Source of the DNA: Proteus vulgaris
GTDB taxonomy: Bacteria > Pseudomonadota > Gammaproteobacteria > Enterobacterales > Enterobacteriaceae
DNA length: 64,000 nucleotides
Reading direction: 5' to 3'
NCBI RefSeq assembly: GCF_023100685.1
Contig: NZ_CP090064.1
Span: 2,976,001 to 3,040,000 of the forward strand
In this document: piece after piece, positions 1-9,061 of the stretch
How positions within the stretch are numbered: the stretch's first letter is position 1
Layout of the letters: the number at the start of each line of letters is the position of its first letter
Position numbers and translations under genes: made by a program
Notes under the pieces: generated by a model
What the model was told of the DNA's origin: nothing
The model's database searches: none
The model's input: the letters and a program-made list of their open reading frames with translations, nothing else

Positions 1-1
1 T

Positions 2-580
2 GAACTCTCTTTTGAGTTGAACTTCTATGCGGAATGTATTCCATACCAACGTCGCTCTTGGCGAGAAGAAGTACTTGATGGCACTGTAGACTTAGTCTTT
101 GCTGTTGGTGGAGATCAAAACCCAGTATCGTCTTTAAAATTTGAAACTATAGGTAAAAGTAGGCTCGTTATTATTTATGGAGAGCCATTAAGATCATCTT
201 TAAAAAATATTGACGATTTTAGTCTTGAACAATTGGTTTCTTATAAACATGTTTATTGTTTACCTTGGTCTCAAGATGATAATGAACTTGATAGGCAATT
301 ACGTAGAAGAGGACTATTTAGAACGATCGGATTTAAATGTCCTGAATATGCACAAGTTATACCCGCTATTAATAGCAGCCCATATATAGCTGTTGTGCCT
401 GAACCATGGCTAGAATATCAATCACTCAAACATACCGTTTATAAAATTAAGCTCGTTGATAGCCTTGCTGTAGGGCATTTATTTATGATGAATAGAAAAT
501 CAATGTTGCCGTGGAAGAAAAAAATTGTATCGTCACTTAAAGCGAAAGTTGCGGTGTACTATAAACCGACTGATCAATAA
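2..580 (+). CDS. LysR-type transcriptional regulator, C-terminal part (5' end outside window)
   Basis: The open frame runs in from the window edge (first full codon at base 2) and encodes about 192 residues ending at a TAA. The visible part looks like a LysR substrate-binding domain: an early segment of the type 'VDLVFAVGG' (the usual D-x-x-I/V strand before the effector cleft), then a paired strand 'KSRLVIIYG' and a late 'YIAVVPEPW' strand typical of subdomain II re-entry. The N-terminal winged helix-turn-helix lies outside the window, so DNA target and effector cannot be inferred. A TTG at 17 could be mistaken for a start, but the frame continues upstream. Followed by a convergent phosphatase gene. 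Family call is fairly secure; specific identity is not. Confidence 0.7.
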   Translation, partial: ELSFELNFYAECIPYQRRSWREEVLDGTVDLVFAVGGDQNPVSSLKFETIGKSRLVIIYGEPLRSSLKNIDDFSLEQLVSYKHVYCLPWSQDDNELDRQLRRRGLFRTIGFKCPEYAQVIPAINSSPYIAVVPEPWLEYQSLKHTVYKIKLVDSLAVGHLFMMNRKSMLPWKKKIVSSLKAKVAVYYKPTDQ

Positions 581-633
581 CAATATGTAGAGATTTTACA
601 AAAAAAAATTCACATACTAGGCAAAAGATAAAA

Positions 634-655
634 GTCGTTATTTAACGACCTTTAT
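634..655. terminator. Small hairpin between convergent genes
   Basis: Inverted repeat gtcgtt-attt-aacgac, with A-rich sequence on one side and T-rich on the other, so it could terminate either the LysR gene (+) or the phosphatase gene (-). The stem is only 6-7 bp. Confidence 0.45.
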
Positions 656-729
656 TAACTATAACTACCCATCCTCATTTAATTACTCCTTATCACAATT
701 AATACTATTTGTGTTTATACATAATAAAT

Positions 730-1317
730 TTAATAGGCCTTACCACAATCGTCCGACACATCATTTAACCCTTGTTGTCTTTGTTCAAAGATGATACTTT
801 TTTTATCACCTTCTCGGATTATTTTTAAGATATAAATACTATCAAAATCACTACTCTTCCATTTAGGGATTAATTTAGGATCTCCCCCTTCTTTCTTTAT
901 GATATCTCGTGCCACTTTGACTAAATTATCATGCTCCCATGCAATAAAAATAACTGAGTTTTCATATTGCTGGCTTAACAGGTCTTCACGTAACTCTTTT
1001 ATCTCTTTAGCATGATAATGAAGATGGATAGGTAATGACATTTTAATAGCAATAGGAGAGATAGTTTGAAGTGAACGTAATGAATTACCTAACTTACTTT
1101 GTTTAGGCGCCGCCGCGAATAATGCGTCAGGTTTGCCAAATTGATTGATAAGTACATCAGGTAAAGCGAGGGCTCTATTTAATCCTTTACAGGTCAGTTG
1201 CCCACTTTCATTATCAGGTTTTTCACCATGTCTTATAAAAACGAGTGTTTGATCTGAATACGCCATATGACTAAACCCTAAAATAAATACGCTCAAAAAT
1301 ATAAATACACTGCGCAT
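730..1317 (-). CDS. Exported histidine phosphatase family protein
   Basis: A 195-aa protein with an N-terminal signal peptide (hydrophobic residues about 4-20, cleavage likely after the AYS region) followed at once by the catalytic 'FIRHGEKP' motif of branch-1 histidine phosphatases (phosphoglycerate-mutase fold). The RHG histidine is the phospho-acceptor in this superfamily; a second conserved histidine is plausibly in 'AWEHDNL' (about residue 130). The export signal suggests a periplasmic phosphatase, but the substrate is unknown. Transcribed alone, convergent with the LysR fragment and divergent from the chemoreceptor. Confidence 0.75.
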   Translation of the reverse strand: MRSVFIFLSVFILGFSHMAYSDQTLVFIRHGEKPDNESGQLTCKGLNRALALPDVLINQFGKPDALFAAAPKQSKLGNSLRSLQTISPIAIKMSLPIHLHYHAKEIKELREDLLSQQYENSVIFIAWEHDNLVKVARDIIKKEGGDPKLIPKWKSSDFDSIYILKIIREGDKKSIIFEQRQQGLNDVSDDCGKAY

Positions 1318-1764
1318 ACAGCGTTACCTTTAAGTCAGTTAAGTATAAGAAGTATGGAGAGTTATATATTTAACACTAGCCATACACTTACCTGTGCGGC
1401 TCACTCAGTTTATCATAGCCGAAAATTTTTCAGAGACGATATCTTCTTAATCTTCAAGATCAAATTAACATACATAAAAACAAGGCAAACAATTGTTAAC
1501 AAAAAATAAAGAATATCTTGAGCTCTTATTAATTAACTCTCAATTTTATAAAATTGAATGAAAATTAAATACTAAGCACATTTAGATAAAAAAAGGGAGG
1601 AAATCTCTTTTTCACACTAAAAATAGTGTGTTAAAAATCAATGCAAGTCTTTTTATCTGCCTTTATTTCGTTTAATGACTAAAGTTCTGTCACTGCTTAC
1701 CGATACTGTCTTTTCTTCAATAAGTTACTAATACTTATTAATTATTATTTATCCAGGGTTAAGC
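1318..1764. other. Intergenic region between divergent phosphatase and chemoreceptor genes
   Basis: A 447-bp AT-rich gap. It holds a perfect 7-bp inverted repeat CACACTA-aaaa-TAGTGTG (1613-1630), a possible operator or small hairpin, and the sigma28-type promoter listed separately. No other coding sequence was seen. Confidence 0.6.
1680..1706 (+). promoter_or_regulatory. Sigma28 (FliA)-type flagellar promoter
   Basis: TAAAGTTC, an 11-bp spacer, then ACCGATAC, against the enterobacterial FliA consensus TAAAGTTT-N11-GCCGATAA: 7/8 and 6/8 matches at exact spacing. It lies about 60 bp upstream of a chemoreceptor ATG, where a class 3 flagellar promoter is expected. Confidence 0.75.
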
Positions 1765-3315
1765 ATGTTCTTTAAAAACGTTAAAATTCGTACCAAGTTA
1801 ACTATCGCATTTACAACATTGGTAATGTTAATTATGTTAGGTTCTAGTTTTGCATTAATAGGATTGAATAGTGCAAATCAAGATATTCATGATGTCGTTG
1901 ACGATATCTATCCAGCCACAGTAAAAGCCAATTTGCTAATTAATAATTTCAATGAATTTATTATCTTTCAGCAACTCACCATGCTAGATGAGCAAGGAAG
2001 TTTAGCCTCTGAACAAGAGAGTAAAAAAGCTGAGATCACCGCCAAAGTTGCTCAATTACTAAAAGAGTTAGAAGAAACGGCTCACGATGATGAGTCAAAA
2101 AAAATACTCGCTGAAGTTTATGAGATCCGTCAGAAATATATCACCTCTCAAAATTTTGTAGTAAAAGCATTTAACGAAAATAATCGGCACGCCGCTGTTA
2201 ATGAATTAATCACCAAAACAGCAGGTATTCAACTTATGTATCGCGATAAACTTTTGGAATTTATTGCGTTACAAAATCAAAAAATGAATGCGGCAGGTGA
2301 AGCTGTTGAACGCGATTTTATTGAGAAGAGAGTATTTTTAGTATTATTAACACTTATTAGCATTATTTTGGGTAGTGTTTTAGGGTGGTTTATTACGAAA
2401 GGCATTACTCGCCCGTTAGATGAAGCTGTGAACTTTGCTAAAGCGATTGCTAATGGTGATTTAACACAAGAAGTAAACACTAATTATCATGATGAAGCAG
2501 GAATGTTATTGCAAGCGCTTGCTGAAATGAAAAAACATCTATTAGATGTTGTGCAAAATGTACAAAACGGTGCTGAAAACATTTCATCTGCCGCTGAGCA
2601 GATCACAGCAGGTAGCCAAAATTTAGCAGCAAGAACAGAAGAACAGGCAACTTCCGTAGAAGAAACGGCAAGCTCAATGGAGCAAATGACGTCAACGGTT
2701 AAAAATACTGCAGAGCATACTCTTGATGCGATTAATGTTGCTGAAAAAACAGAAATTGCCGTCCATCATAATGGTGAAATGATGCTTCAGTTAACGGAAA
2801 AAATGAGAGCAATCAATAATTCATCATCTCAAATGACAGACATTATTAACTTGATTGATTCCATTGCTTTCCAAACAAATATTCTTGCACTTAATGCTGC
2901 GGTTGAAGCGGCAAGAGCTGGCGAACATGGTAAAGGTTTTGCCGTTGTCGCAAGTGAAGTCAGATTACTAGCACAAAAAAGTGCTGATTCAGCAAATGAT
3001 ATACGTACACTGATTGAAAATTCATCAACCCAAACACAAGAAGGGATGGATTTAGTGGAACAAGCCGAATTACAGATCCAAAAAATGATCACAGATGTTG
3101 AAGAAATCAGTGCATTATTACGAGAAATTGGACAAGCAAGTAATGAGCAAAGTGATGGTATTTCACAAATCAACAATGCCGTAAGCCAGCTTGATTCAAC
3201 AACGCAACAAAATACAGGATTAGTGGAAGAGTCGGTTGCTGCCGCGGGTTCACTCAATGAACAGGCGCTCAATCTTAACAAATTAGTGAACTACTTCCAG
3301 ATCACTCGCGCCTAA
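1765..3315 (+). CDS. Methyl-accepting chemotaxis protein
   Basis: A 516-aa transmembrane chemoreceptor. It has a short cytoplasmic start, TM1 (about residues 12-34), a roughly 155-residue periplasmic four-helix-bundle sensor, TM2 (about 189-211), a HAMP linker (ITRPLDEAV..., about 212-265) and a long signalling coiled coil. The hairpin tip is '[25 protein letters not shown]' in type, the near-invariant CheA/CheW contact region. Glu/Gln-rich methylation stretches flank it ([17 protein letters not shown]). The C-terminus ends ...NYFQITRA, without the NWETF-type pentapeptide that tethers CheR/CheB, so this is probably a low-abundance or assistance-dependent receptor. The ligand cannot be read from sequence. 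A FliA-type promoter upstream ties it to the flagellar regulon. Confidence 0.93.
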   Translation: MFFKNVKIRTKLTIAFTTLVMLIMLGSSFALIGLNSANQDIHDVVDDIYPATVKANLLINNFNEFIIFQQLTMLDEQGSLASEQESKKAEITAKVAQLLKELEETAHDDESKKILAEVYEIRQKYITSQNFVVKAFNENNRHAAVNELITKTAGIQLMYRDKLLEFIALQNQKMNAAGEAVERDFIEKRVFLVLLTLISIILGSVLGWFITKGITRPLDEAVNFAKAIANGDLTQEVNTNYHDEAGMLLQALAEMKKHLLDVVQNVQNGAENISSAAEQITAGSQNLAARTEEQATSVEETASSMEQMTSTVKNTAEHTLDAINVAEKTEIAVHHNGEMMLQLTEKMRAINNSSSQMTDIINLIDSIAFQTNILALNAAVEAARAGEHGKGFAVVASEVRLLAQKSADSANDIRTLIENSSTQTQEGMDLVEQAELQIQKMITDVEEISALLREIGQASNEQSDGISQINNAVSQLDSTTQQNTGLVEESVAAAGSLNEQALNLNKLVNYFQITRA

Positions 3316-3339
3316 TTCACGTTTATATTAACTTCATAT

Positions 3340-3375
3340 AAAGGTCACTTAACGTCATATTTAAGTGGCCTTTAT
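3340..3375 (+). terminator. Terminator of the chemoreceptor gene
   Basis: Arms aaaggtcactta / taagtggccttt (one G-U pair) with an 8-10 nt loop, followed by a T-containing run, 25 bp after the stop codon. Confidence 0.65.
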
Positions 3376-3509
3376 ATCAACGCTCCTCTCAAGCAACCGT
3401 ACAAAAATAATAAATTATTACTACAAGGCATACTTATTAGACACAACTGCCATGTAAAAATAGCCATTACACAGCTTCGATCCATCTTTAATTCCAATTT
3501 ACAGTAACT

Positions 3510-3550
3510 AAAAAAGGAACCTAGCTCACACTTTGGTTCTTTTTTTATTT
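3510..3550 (+). terminator. Orphan intrinsic terminator (possible sRNA 3' end)
   Basis: Arms aaaaaaggaacc (3510-3521) and ggttctttttt (3535-3546), one G-U pair, 13-nt loop, then a run of T. It is a second strong terminator about 140 bp beyond the chemoreceptor terminator with no annotated gene ending there, so an unannotated short transcript in 3376-3550 is possible. Confidence 0.55.
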
Positions 3551-4380
3551 GTCATTTTATCAACGATGAAATACAGACAATTTTCCTAATATCAGACAGG
3601 TTGTTGTTAACTCTCCCATTCTTTTAGAAAAAAAATACGGTCTCAAATGTTAAATCCTAAAACATCACTAACATAATCGCTGATTTTTGTTATCAAAATA
3701 GGGCTATTTGATGATGGGTAGAATCTTTTCATCATTAATATTCCCACAATTAATTACCCACAATAATGCCATTAGTTGTGAAACAAATACTGATAACGAA
3801 AAAGGAAAAAAAGGAGCTATGGTTACTTTCCATCAAAAGAAAATACCTCATTAGAGGTTATTACGTAGTTAACGCTACAATGATTATCTGTACACTCATT
3901 TTCGGTCATCTTTTTTCATCTTAATTATTTGTATGACAATTACCAAGGTGAAATTTATATCTCTTCAAAAAATGAGCCCAATAACTTCAAAAACATTTCA
4001 TTTTTTCCCTTTTCTTTAAAAATCCATTAAAACTCTCTAAAATGGTAAACAAACTGGTTTAATAAGGCATTCCCTATTATTAAAAATAAATATATTGTCT
4101 ATTTTTTTGTGATAAAAAAATAAAAAATATAGCTATACCTTTTTTTCTATATGATCAAGATCACTCTATCTATACTATTATGTGAGTGAATTTAAAAAGA
4201 ATCATTCTCATTTATTAATTATTCTTCTCATCAAGTATTTGTTATCTCTATGATTTGTATTACAAATAAAAATCTCATAAAACTGAACAATCATGCGACT
4301 TAAGCATCAAAAAGAAGTTAATCATTGATTATAAATTACATTAAAAATTATTTAAACAGTTAATGCAAAAATATAAAATA

Positions 4381-4740
4381 AGTATAATTAAAAATAAAAT
4401 AATAAATTAAAAAAATAATTAAAATAAAAGCAAATAATATAAATAACTTTTAATTTAAAAATTAAACAATATAAAATAATAAAAATACAAATAAAAAACA
4501 CTAAAAATTAAAAACAAAACAAATAATAAAAATAGAGTCATTGATAAAATAAAAATAAAAAACAATTAATATTTAACTTCAAACCATCACTAATAAAAAA
4601 AAATAAAATAAAAACAAAAAAACAATATTAAATTTATTACAAATGAAATTTAAACACTTTTAAAATAATTAAACAAAGAAAATTTAAAAAACAAAAAATA
4701 AATGAAATATAAATAAAAGATAATTTTTATTTTATTTACT
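4381..4740. other. Extremely A-rich, G-depleted tract
   Basis: In these 360 bases the + strand has 9 G and 24 C (about 9% G+C), and A clearly dominates over T. A-runs alternate with short TAA/TAT steps. There is no open frame or exact tandem unit. Such DNA is intrinsically curved and is a preferred substrate for H-NS-type silencers. Its function here is unknown. Confidence 0.7.
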
Positions 4741-5260
4741 AATAAAGTAAACACAATTAAAATACATTAATTTATTTTAATATTCAGCGTGGTTATTATA
4801 GTTGTTTTTATCATAAAAAATGACATTTGCTGTCTACTTTCACTGTTCTGTTACATGACTGGAACCATCAATATCGTTCTTTTTTTCATCAAAAACCAAT
4901 TTGATAACAACATTAATAACTCAATTACATTGATGAACATCAAAAAACTCGACAATTAACAAGCAAATAATGAGAAAAAAGGAATTTTTTTATATTTGTC
5001 ACACAATTGATTTTATTCTATTACATCTCAATAAATATTCCCTACAATAGCCAACTAATCTAACCTGACAATTTCCTAAGTAATGATACCTTTCATTGTT
5101 TAGGTTAGTAACTATCTTTTTTTATTTATGATTTATCGTTTCAGCAAAGTAGAGCATTAATAAAACCTAGTACCCTACACAATTATATAATGACCAACTT
5201 ATAGGTTTGCCAACGCAGTTATAAACGATAAAAATTGCAAACTTAAGGATAAAAATAATC

Positions 5261-6787
5261 ATGTCAGACTATCTCTCATTCTTATTAGGTATAGTACCTT
5301 TAGCGGTTTTGATTTTTATGATCTTAAAAATGAAATCAGCCGTTCATCATGCCGTACTAGTTTCTTTAGTGATAACTGTTGCACTTGCTATTTTCCATTG
5401 GAACAACACCATTCAATTTGCCTCTGTTTCTGTGCTTTATGGCGCAATAAAAGGATTGTGGCCAATCATTATCGTGATCCTTGCTGCTATTTATAGTTAT
5501 AACCTAATGTTAAAAACAGGGGGGATGGAAGTACTTAAAGATGTGCTTGCAGGAATAAGTGATGATAAACGAGTGCAAGTTTTGCTTATCTCATGGTGCT
5601 TTGGGGGATTTCTTGAAGCGGTTGCGGGGTATGGTACTGCAGTTGCCATTCCTATCGGTATTTTAATTGCACTTGGGTTTGATCCTTTTAAAGCCGCTGT
5701 TGCCTCTTTAGTTGCCAATACCGTTCCTACTGCTTTTGGTGCAGTGGGTATCCCAGTTTCTATTTTGGCGCAAAACACTGGGCTTGATGTATTAGTGTTG
5801 AGTAAAACCATCATTATTCAGTTGGGATTATTCAATATCCTTTTACCTTTTGTCATCGTAGCCATTGCGGGTGGTGGCATTAAAGCAATTAAAGGTGTCG
5901 GATTTATTACCTTAATGTGTGGTATCAGTACACTAATCCCTCAATATATCGTTGCAGCCAATTTAGGTGCTGAATTACCGGCGTTTGCAGGTAGCTTAGT
6001 CAGCTTAATTGTCGTTATTTTCCTTGCTAAACGCATGAAAAACAGTGGTGACAAACAAAAAAATGTCAAAAAGCACACTGGAAAAGAGTTGTTAGTAGCA
6101 AGTTCTATTTATCTGTTTACCTTTATCTTTATTTTAGCATGTTCACCTTTATTTCCTGCGATACAAAGTATGGCGGGGGCTATTTCCACAAAGATCCCGT
6201 TTGTATTAAGTGAAACACAAACTGAATATCAAACCATTGCTTGGTTAAGCACACCAGGTGTGTTGATTATTTTAGCTAGCTTTGTAGGGGGAACCATTCA
6301 AGGTGCTAGCGTTTCAACACTTATCTCTGTGCTTGTTAAAACAACTATCCAACTGAAAAACTCGATTATTGCTATCACTGCAATTGTGGCAATGGCAACA
6401 GTCATGGATTTCAGTGGCATGATTGGCAGTATTGCTGAAACCTTGGTCGATTTTACAGGTGCAGGATTTATCTTTATTGCCCCAGTGATCGGTGCATTGG
6501 GAACATTTGTAACTGGCAGTGACACTAACTCCAACGTGCTATTTGGTAAATTACAAACCAGTGCTGCAGCTAAACTTAATATTGACCCATTCATTCTGGC
6601 TGCCGCCAATACCTCTGGCGCAACGGGCGGTAAGATGATCTCACCTCAAAGTATCGCCATCGCTGTTTCAGCGACAAAAATGGATGGCCAAAGCAGTGCC
6701 ATTATGCGTGAAACCTTAAAATATTGTATCGCCTATATCGTTATTCTTGGGGCTAAGATCGGCATTATTTATCACTTAATGAACTAA
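5261..6787 (+). CDS. lldP: L-lactate permease (LctP family)
   Basis: A 508-aa polytopic inner-membrane protein with about 12-14 hydrophobic segments and the LctP hallmark 'FGGFLEAVAGYGTAVAIPIG' (about residues 114-133), plus later conserved 'TGSDTNSNVLFG' and 'ISPQSIAIA' segments near the C-terminus. LctP permeases import lactate (and often glycolate) with protons. It is slightly shorter than E. coli LldP (551 aa). It heads a run of four same-strand genes whose other three members encode the LutABC L-lactate dehydrogenase complex, so lactate is the likely substrate. The 120-bp gap to lutA contains no obvious strong terminator. Confidence 0.9.
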   Translation: MSDYLSFLLGIVPLAVLIFMILKMKSAVHHAVLVSLVITVALAIFHWNNTIQFASVSVLYGAIKGLWPIIIVILAAIYSYNLMLKTGGMEVLKDVLAGISDDKRVQVLLISWCFGGFLEAVAGYGTAVAIPIGILIALGFDPFKAAVASLVANTVPTAFGAVGIPVSILAQNTGLDVLVLSKTIIIQLGLFNILLPFVIVAIAGGGIKAIKGVGFITLMCGISTLIPQYIVAANLGAELPAFAGSLVSLIVVIFLAKRMKNSGDKQKNVKKHTGKELLVASSIYLFTFIFILACSPLFPAIQSMAGAISTKIPFVLSETQTEYQTIAWLSTPGVLIILASFVGGTIQGASVSTLISVLVKTTIQLKNSIIAITAIVAMATVMDFSGMIGSIAETLVDFTGAGFIFIAPVIGALGTFVTGSDTNSNVLFGKLQTSAAAKLNIDPFILAAANTSGATGGKMISPQSIAIAVSATKMDGQSSAIMRETLKYCIAYIVILGAKIGIIYHLMN

Positions 6788-6907
6788 TTAATAAGGAAAA
6801 GGGAATGAGCTTATTCCATTCCCTTCTCCTCTTATAACGAAGCAATAAAAAGAATTTTATCTTTAGTAAAAATGACAACATCTGAGCGATGTTTTGGAGT
6901 TCGATTA

Positions 6908-7627
6908 ATGAAAGTTAATTTTTATGCGACCTGTCTTGGTGATGTGCTGAAAGCAGATTCAGCCAGAGACACCGTCTTGTTACTTGAGAAATTAGGTTGC
7001 GAAGTACTATTTCAAGAGCGCCAAGGTTGCTGTGGTCAACCCGCACTTAATAGCGGTTATGTCAATAACGCAAAGCCTGCCATGAAATCGTTAATTGAAA
7101 CATTAGAAGTAAATGACTACCCGATTATTTCCCCCGCTGGCTCCTGTACTTATGCCATAAAAGGCTACCCAACTTATCTTGCTGATGAACCACAATGGGC
7201 ATTACGAGCACAAGGTGTTGCCGATCGTCTTATTGATTTAACCAGTTTTATTGTTAATACCTTGGGTGTTGTCGATGTTGGTGCCCGTCTTCCGGGTAAA
7301 GCGGTTTATCATCCATCATGCAGTTTAACCCGAAAACTGGGTGTTGTTAGTGAGCCTTTAACACTATTAAAACACGTTGAGGGTCTTGAAATGTTACCTT
7401 TTGCTAATTCAGAAACCTGTTGCGGTTTTGGTGGAACATTCTCTGTAAAAATGTCTGAAATTTCAGGCGAAATGGTAACCGAAAAAGTAAAACATATTAT
7501 GGATGTTAGTCCTGATTATGTCATTGGTGCAGATACGAGTTGCTTAATTAACATACAAGGCCGTCTAAGCCGTGAAAAACGCCCTGTAAAAGTGTTGCAC
7601 ATTGCACAAGTTTTAATGAGCCAATAA
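6908..7627 (+). CDS. lutA: L-lactate dehydrogenase complex subunit LutA/LldE (YkgE)
   Basis: A 239-aa soluble protein with two CCG-type iron-sulfur/heterodisulfide-reductase motifs: 'GCCGQPALNSG' near residue 36 and 'ETCCGFGGTFSVKM' near residue 175. It follows E. coli YkgE closely through most of its length (for example 'PIISPAGSCTYA'). The start at 6908 (MKVNFYATCLGD) is chosen over an in-frame ATG 36 bp upstream because it matches family N-termini and is preceded at 8 bp by GGAG. Together with LutB and LutC it oxidises L-lactate to pyruvate as a cytoplasmic flavin-independent Fe-S complex. It is 11 bp from lutB, so certainly co-transcribed. Confidence 0.92.
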   Translation: MKVNFYATCLGDVLKADSARDTVLLLEKLGCEVLFQERQGCCGQPALNSGYVNNAKPAMKSLIETLEVNDYPIISPAGSCTYAIKGYPTYLADEPQWALRAQGVADRLIDLTSFIVNTLGVVDVGARLPGKAVYHPSCSLTRKLGVVSEPLTLLKHVEGLEMLPFANSETCCGFGGTFSVKMSEISGEMVTEKVKHIMDVSPDYVIGADTSCLINIQGRLSREKRPVKVLHIAQVLMSQ

Positions 7628-7638
7628 GGGAGCCTGCT

Positions 7639-9060
7639 ATGTCTATCAAAACCAGTGATATCGATTTCAGACCTCGCCTAGAACATGAAATGAAAGACAC
7701 AATCATGCGTAATGCGGTCGTTATGGCACAAGAGCGCATTGGGGCTAACCGTCAAATCATGGTCAAAGAGCTGGGGGATTGGGAAGAATGGCGAGATCGC
7801 GCTGAACAAATCCGTAACCATGTTCTTGAAAATTTAGATGCTTATCTCTATCAATTATCTGAAAAAGTAACAGAAAACGGAGGTCATGTTTATTTTGCTA
7901 AAACAGCAGAAGATGCCTCTCGTTACATTTGTGACGTTGCCAAAAAGAAAAACGCGAAGAAGATCGTAAAATCTAAATCAATGGTCACCGAAGAAATTGG
8001 GATGAATAAAGCCTTACAAAATGAAGGCATTGAGATCATCGAAACTGACCTTGGCGAGTATATTCTTCAATTAGATAACGATCCACCGTCTCACATCGTC
8101 GTTCCAGCAATCCACAAAGATCGTTATCAAATTCGCAAAGTCTTAAATGAAAAACTCAATTATGAAGGCAGTGAAACGCCTGAAGATATGACACTTTTCA
8201 TTAGACAACGTATAAGACAAGATTTCCTCTCTGCTGATATTGGCGTTACTGGTTGTAACTTTGCGGTAGCTGAAACAGGCACAGTCTGTTTAGTCACCAA
8301 CGAAGGTAATGCCAGAATGACCACCACGTTACCTAAAACCCATATTGCTGTTATGGGTATGGAGCGTGTGGCACCGACATTTGAAGAAGTTGATCCATTA
8401 ATTACGATGTTATGCCGTAGCGCAGTTGGTTCTCGTTTAACCAGTTATAACACTTGGGTGACTGGTCCTCGTGAAGCCGGCAATGTTGATGGTCCTGAAG
8501 AATTCCATTTAGTAATTGTGGATAATGGCCGTTCTGAAATTTTAGGCTCACAATTTAAAGATATTTTACGCTGTATCCGTTGTGGTGCTTGCCTTAATAC
8601 GTGCCCTGCTTATCGTAATATTGGTGGCCATGCTTATGGTTCAATTTATCCAGGTCCAATTGGTGCGGTCATTTCTCCACTACTAGGGGGTTATAAAGAT
8701 TTCCACGATCTCCCTTACGCTTGTTCATTATGTAATGCATGTAATGTGGTTTGCCCAGTCAAAATTCCTTTAGCTCAGTTAATTTTAAAACATCGTCGAG
8801 TGATGGCTGAAACCGGTTTAACACCGAAAGCAGAACGCCGAGTCACAGGTATGTTTAACTACCTCAATTCACACCCCGCACTTTGGAAAGTGGGAATGAA
8901 TGTTGGTGCGAAAATGGCGGGATTAATGATCAAAAATGGTTCTACACCAATCAAAATCAGTGTTCTTAATGATTGGATGGAGTCACGAGATCTCCCTAAA
9001 CCGGATGGCTATAGCTTCCGTAGTTGGTTTAAACGCCATAAAGCAGAAGGAAAAAAATAA
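7639..9060 (+). CDS. lutB: L-lactate dehydrogenase complex iron-sulfur subunit LutB/LldF (YkgF)
   Basis: A 473-aa protein (E. coli YkgF is 475). The N-terminal two thirds are the LUD domain shared with LutC ('VTGCNFAVAETGTVCLVTNEGN', about residues 200-221). The C-terminal third carries two ferredoxin-type 4Fe-4S motifs, CxxCGxCxxxCP (about residues 312-323) and CSLCNACxxVCP (about 362-373). It is the electron-transfer subunit of the LutABC lactate-oxidising complex. A clear Shine-Dalgarno (AAGGGAG) precedes the ATG. lutC starts one base after its stop codon, indicating translational coupling. Confidence 0.94.
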   Translation: MSIKTSDIDFRPRLEHEMKDTIMRNAVVMAQERIGANRQIMVKELGDWEEWRDRAEQIRNHVLENLDAYLYQLSEKVTENGGHVYFAKTAEDASRYICDVAKKKNAKKIVKSKSMVTEEIGMNKALQNEGIEIIETDLGEYILQLDNDPPSHIVVPAIHKDRYQIRKVLNEKLNYEGSETPEDMTLFIRQRIRQDFLSADIGVTGCNFAVAETGTVCLVTNEGNARMTTTLPKTHIAVMGMERVAPTFEEVDPLITMLCRSAVGSRLTSYNTWVTGPREAGNVDGPEEFHLVIVDNGRSEILGSQFKDILRCIRCGACLNTCPAYRNIGGHAYGSIYPGPIGAVISPLLGGYKDFHDLPYACSLCNACNVVCPVKIPLAQLILKHRRVMAETGLTPKAERRVTGMFNYLNSHPALWKVGMNVGAKMAGLMIKNGSTPIKISVLNDWMESRDLPKPDGYSFRSWFKRHKAEGKK

Positions 9061-9061
9061 T

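Larger units (their letters stand above)
3316..5260. other. 1.9-kb AT-rich intergenic region upstream of the lactate operon
   Basis: Besides the two terminators at its left end, this gap contains a marginal 52-codon frame (3766-3924) ending in a hydrophobic stretch, a Fur-like half site (gaatcattctcatt, about 4200-4213) and the A-rich, G-poor tract 4381-4740. The last 250 bp must hold the lldP promoter, but no convincing -35/-10 pair or LldR-type operator was recognised. No gene of normal size is present. Confidence 0.6.

Noticed and set aside
2829..3281. 150-codon minus-strand frame inside the first chemoreceptor gene
   Set aside because: Mirror frame of the conserved signalling domain; no ribosome site and Ser/Cys-rich composition typical of antisense shadows.
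4199..4215. Fur box controlling the lactate operon
   Set aside because: Only a half-site-like gaatcattctcatt, about 1 kb from lldP, in DNA so AT-rich that such matches arise by chance.
4261..4760. RyhB-like sRNA in the A-rich tract
   Set aside because: No match to the conserved RyhB core and no terminator hairpin at a suitable place.
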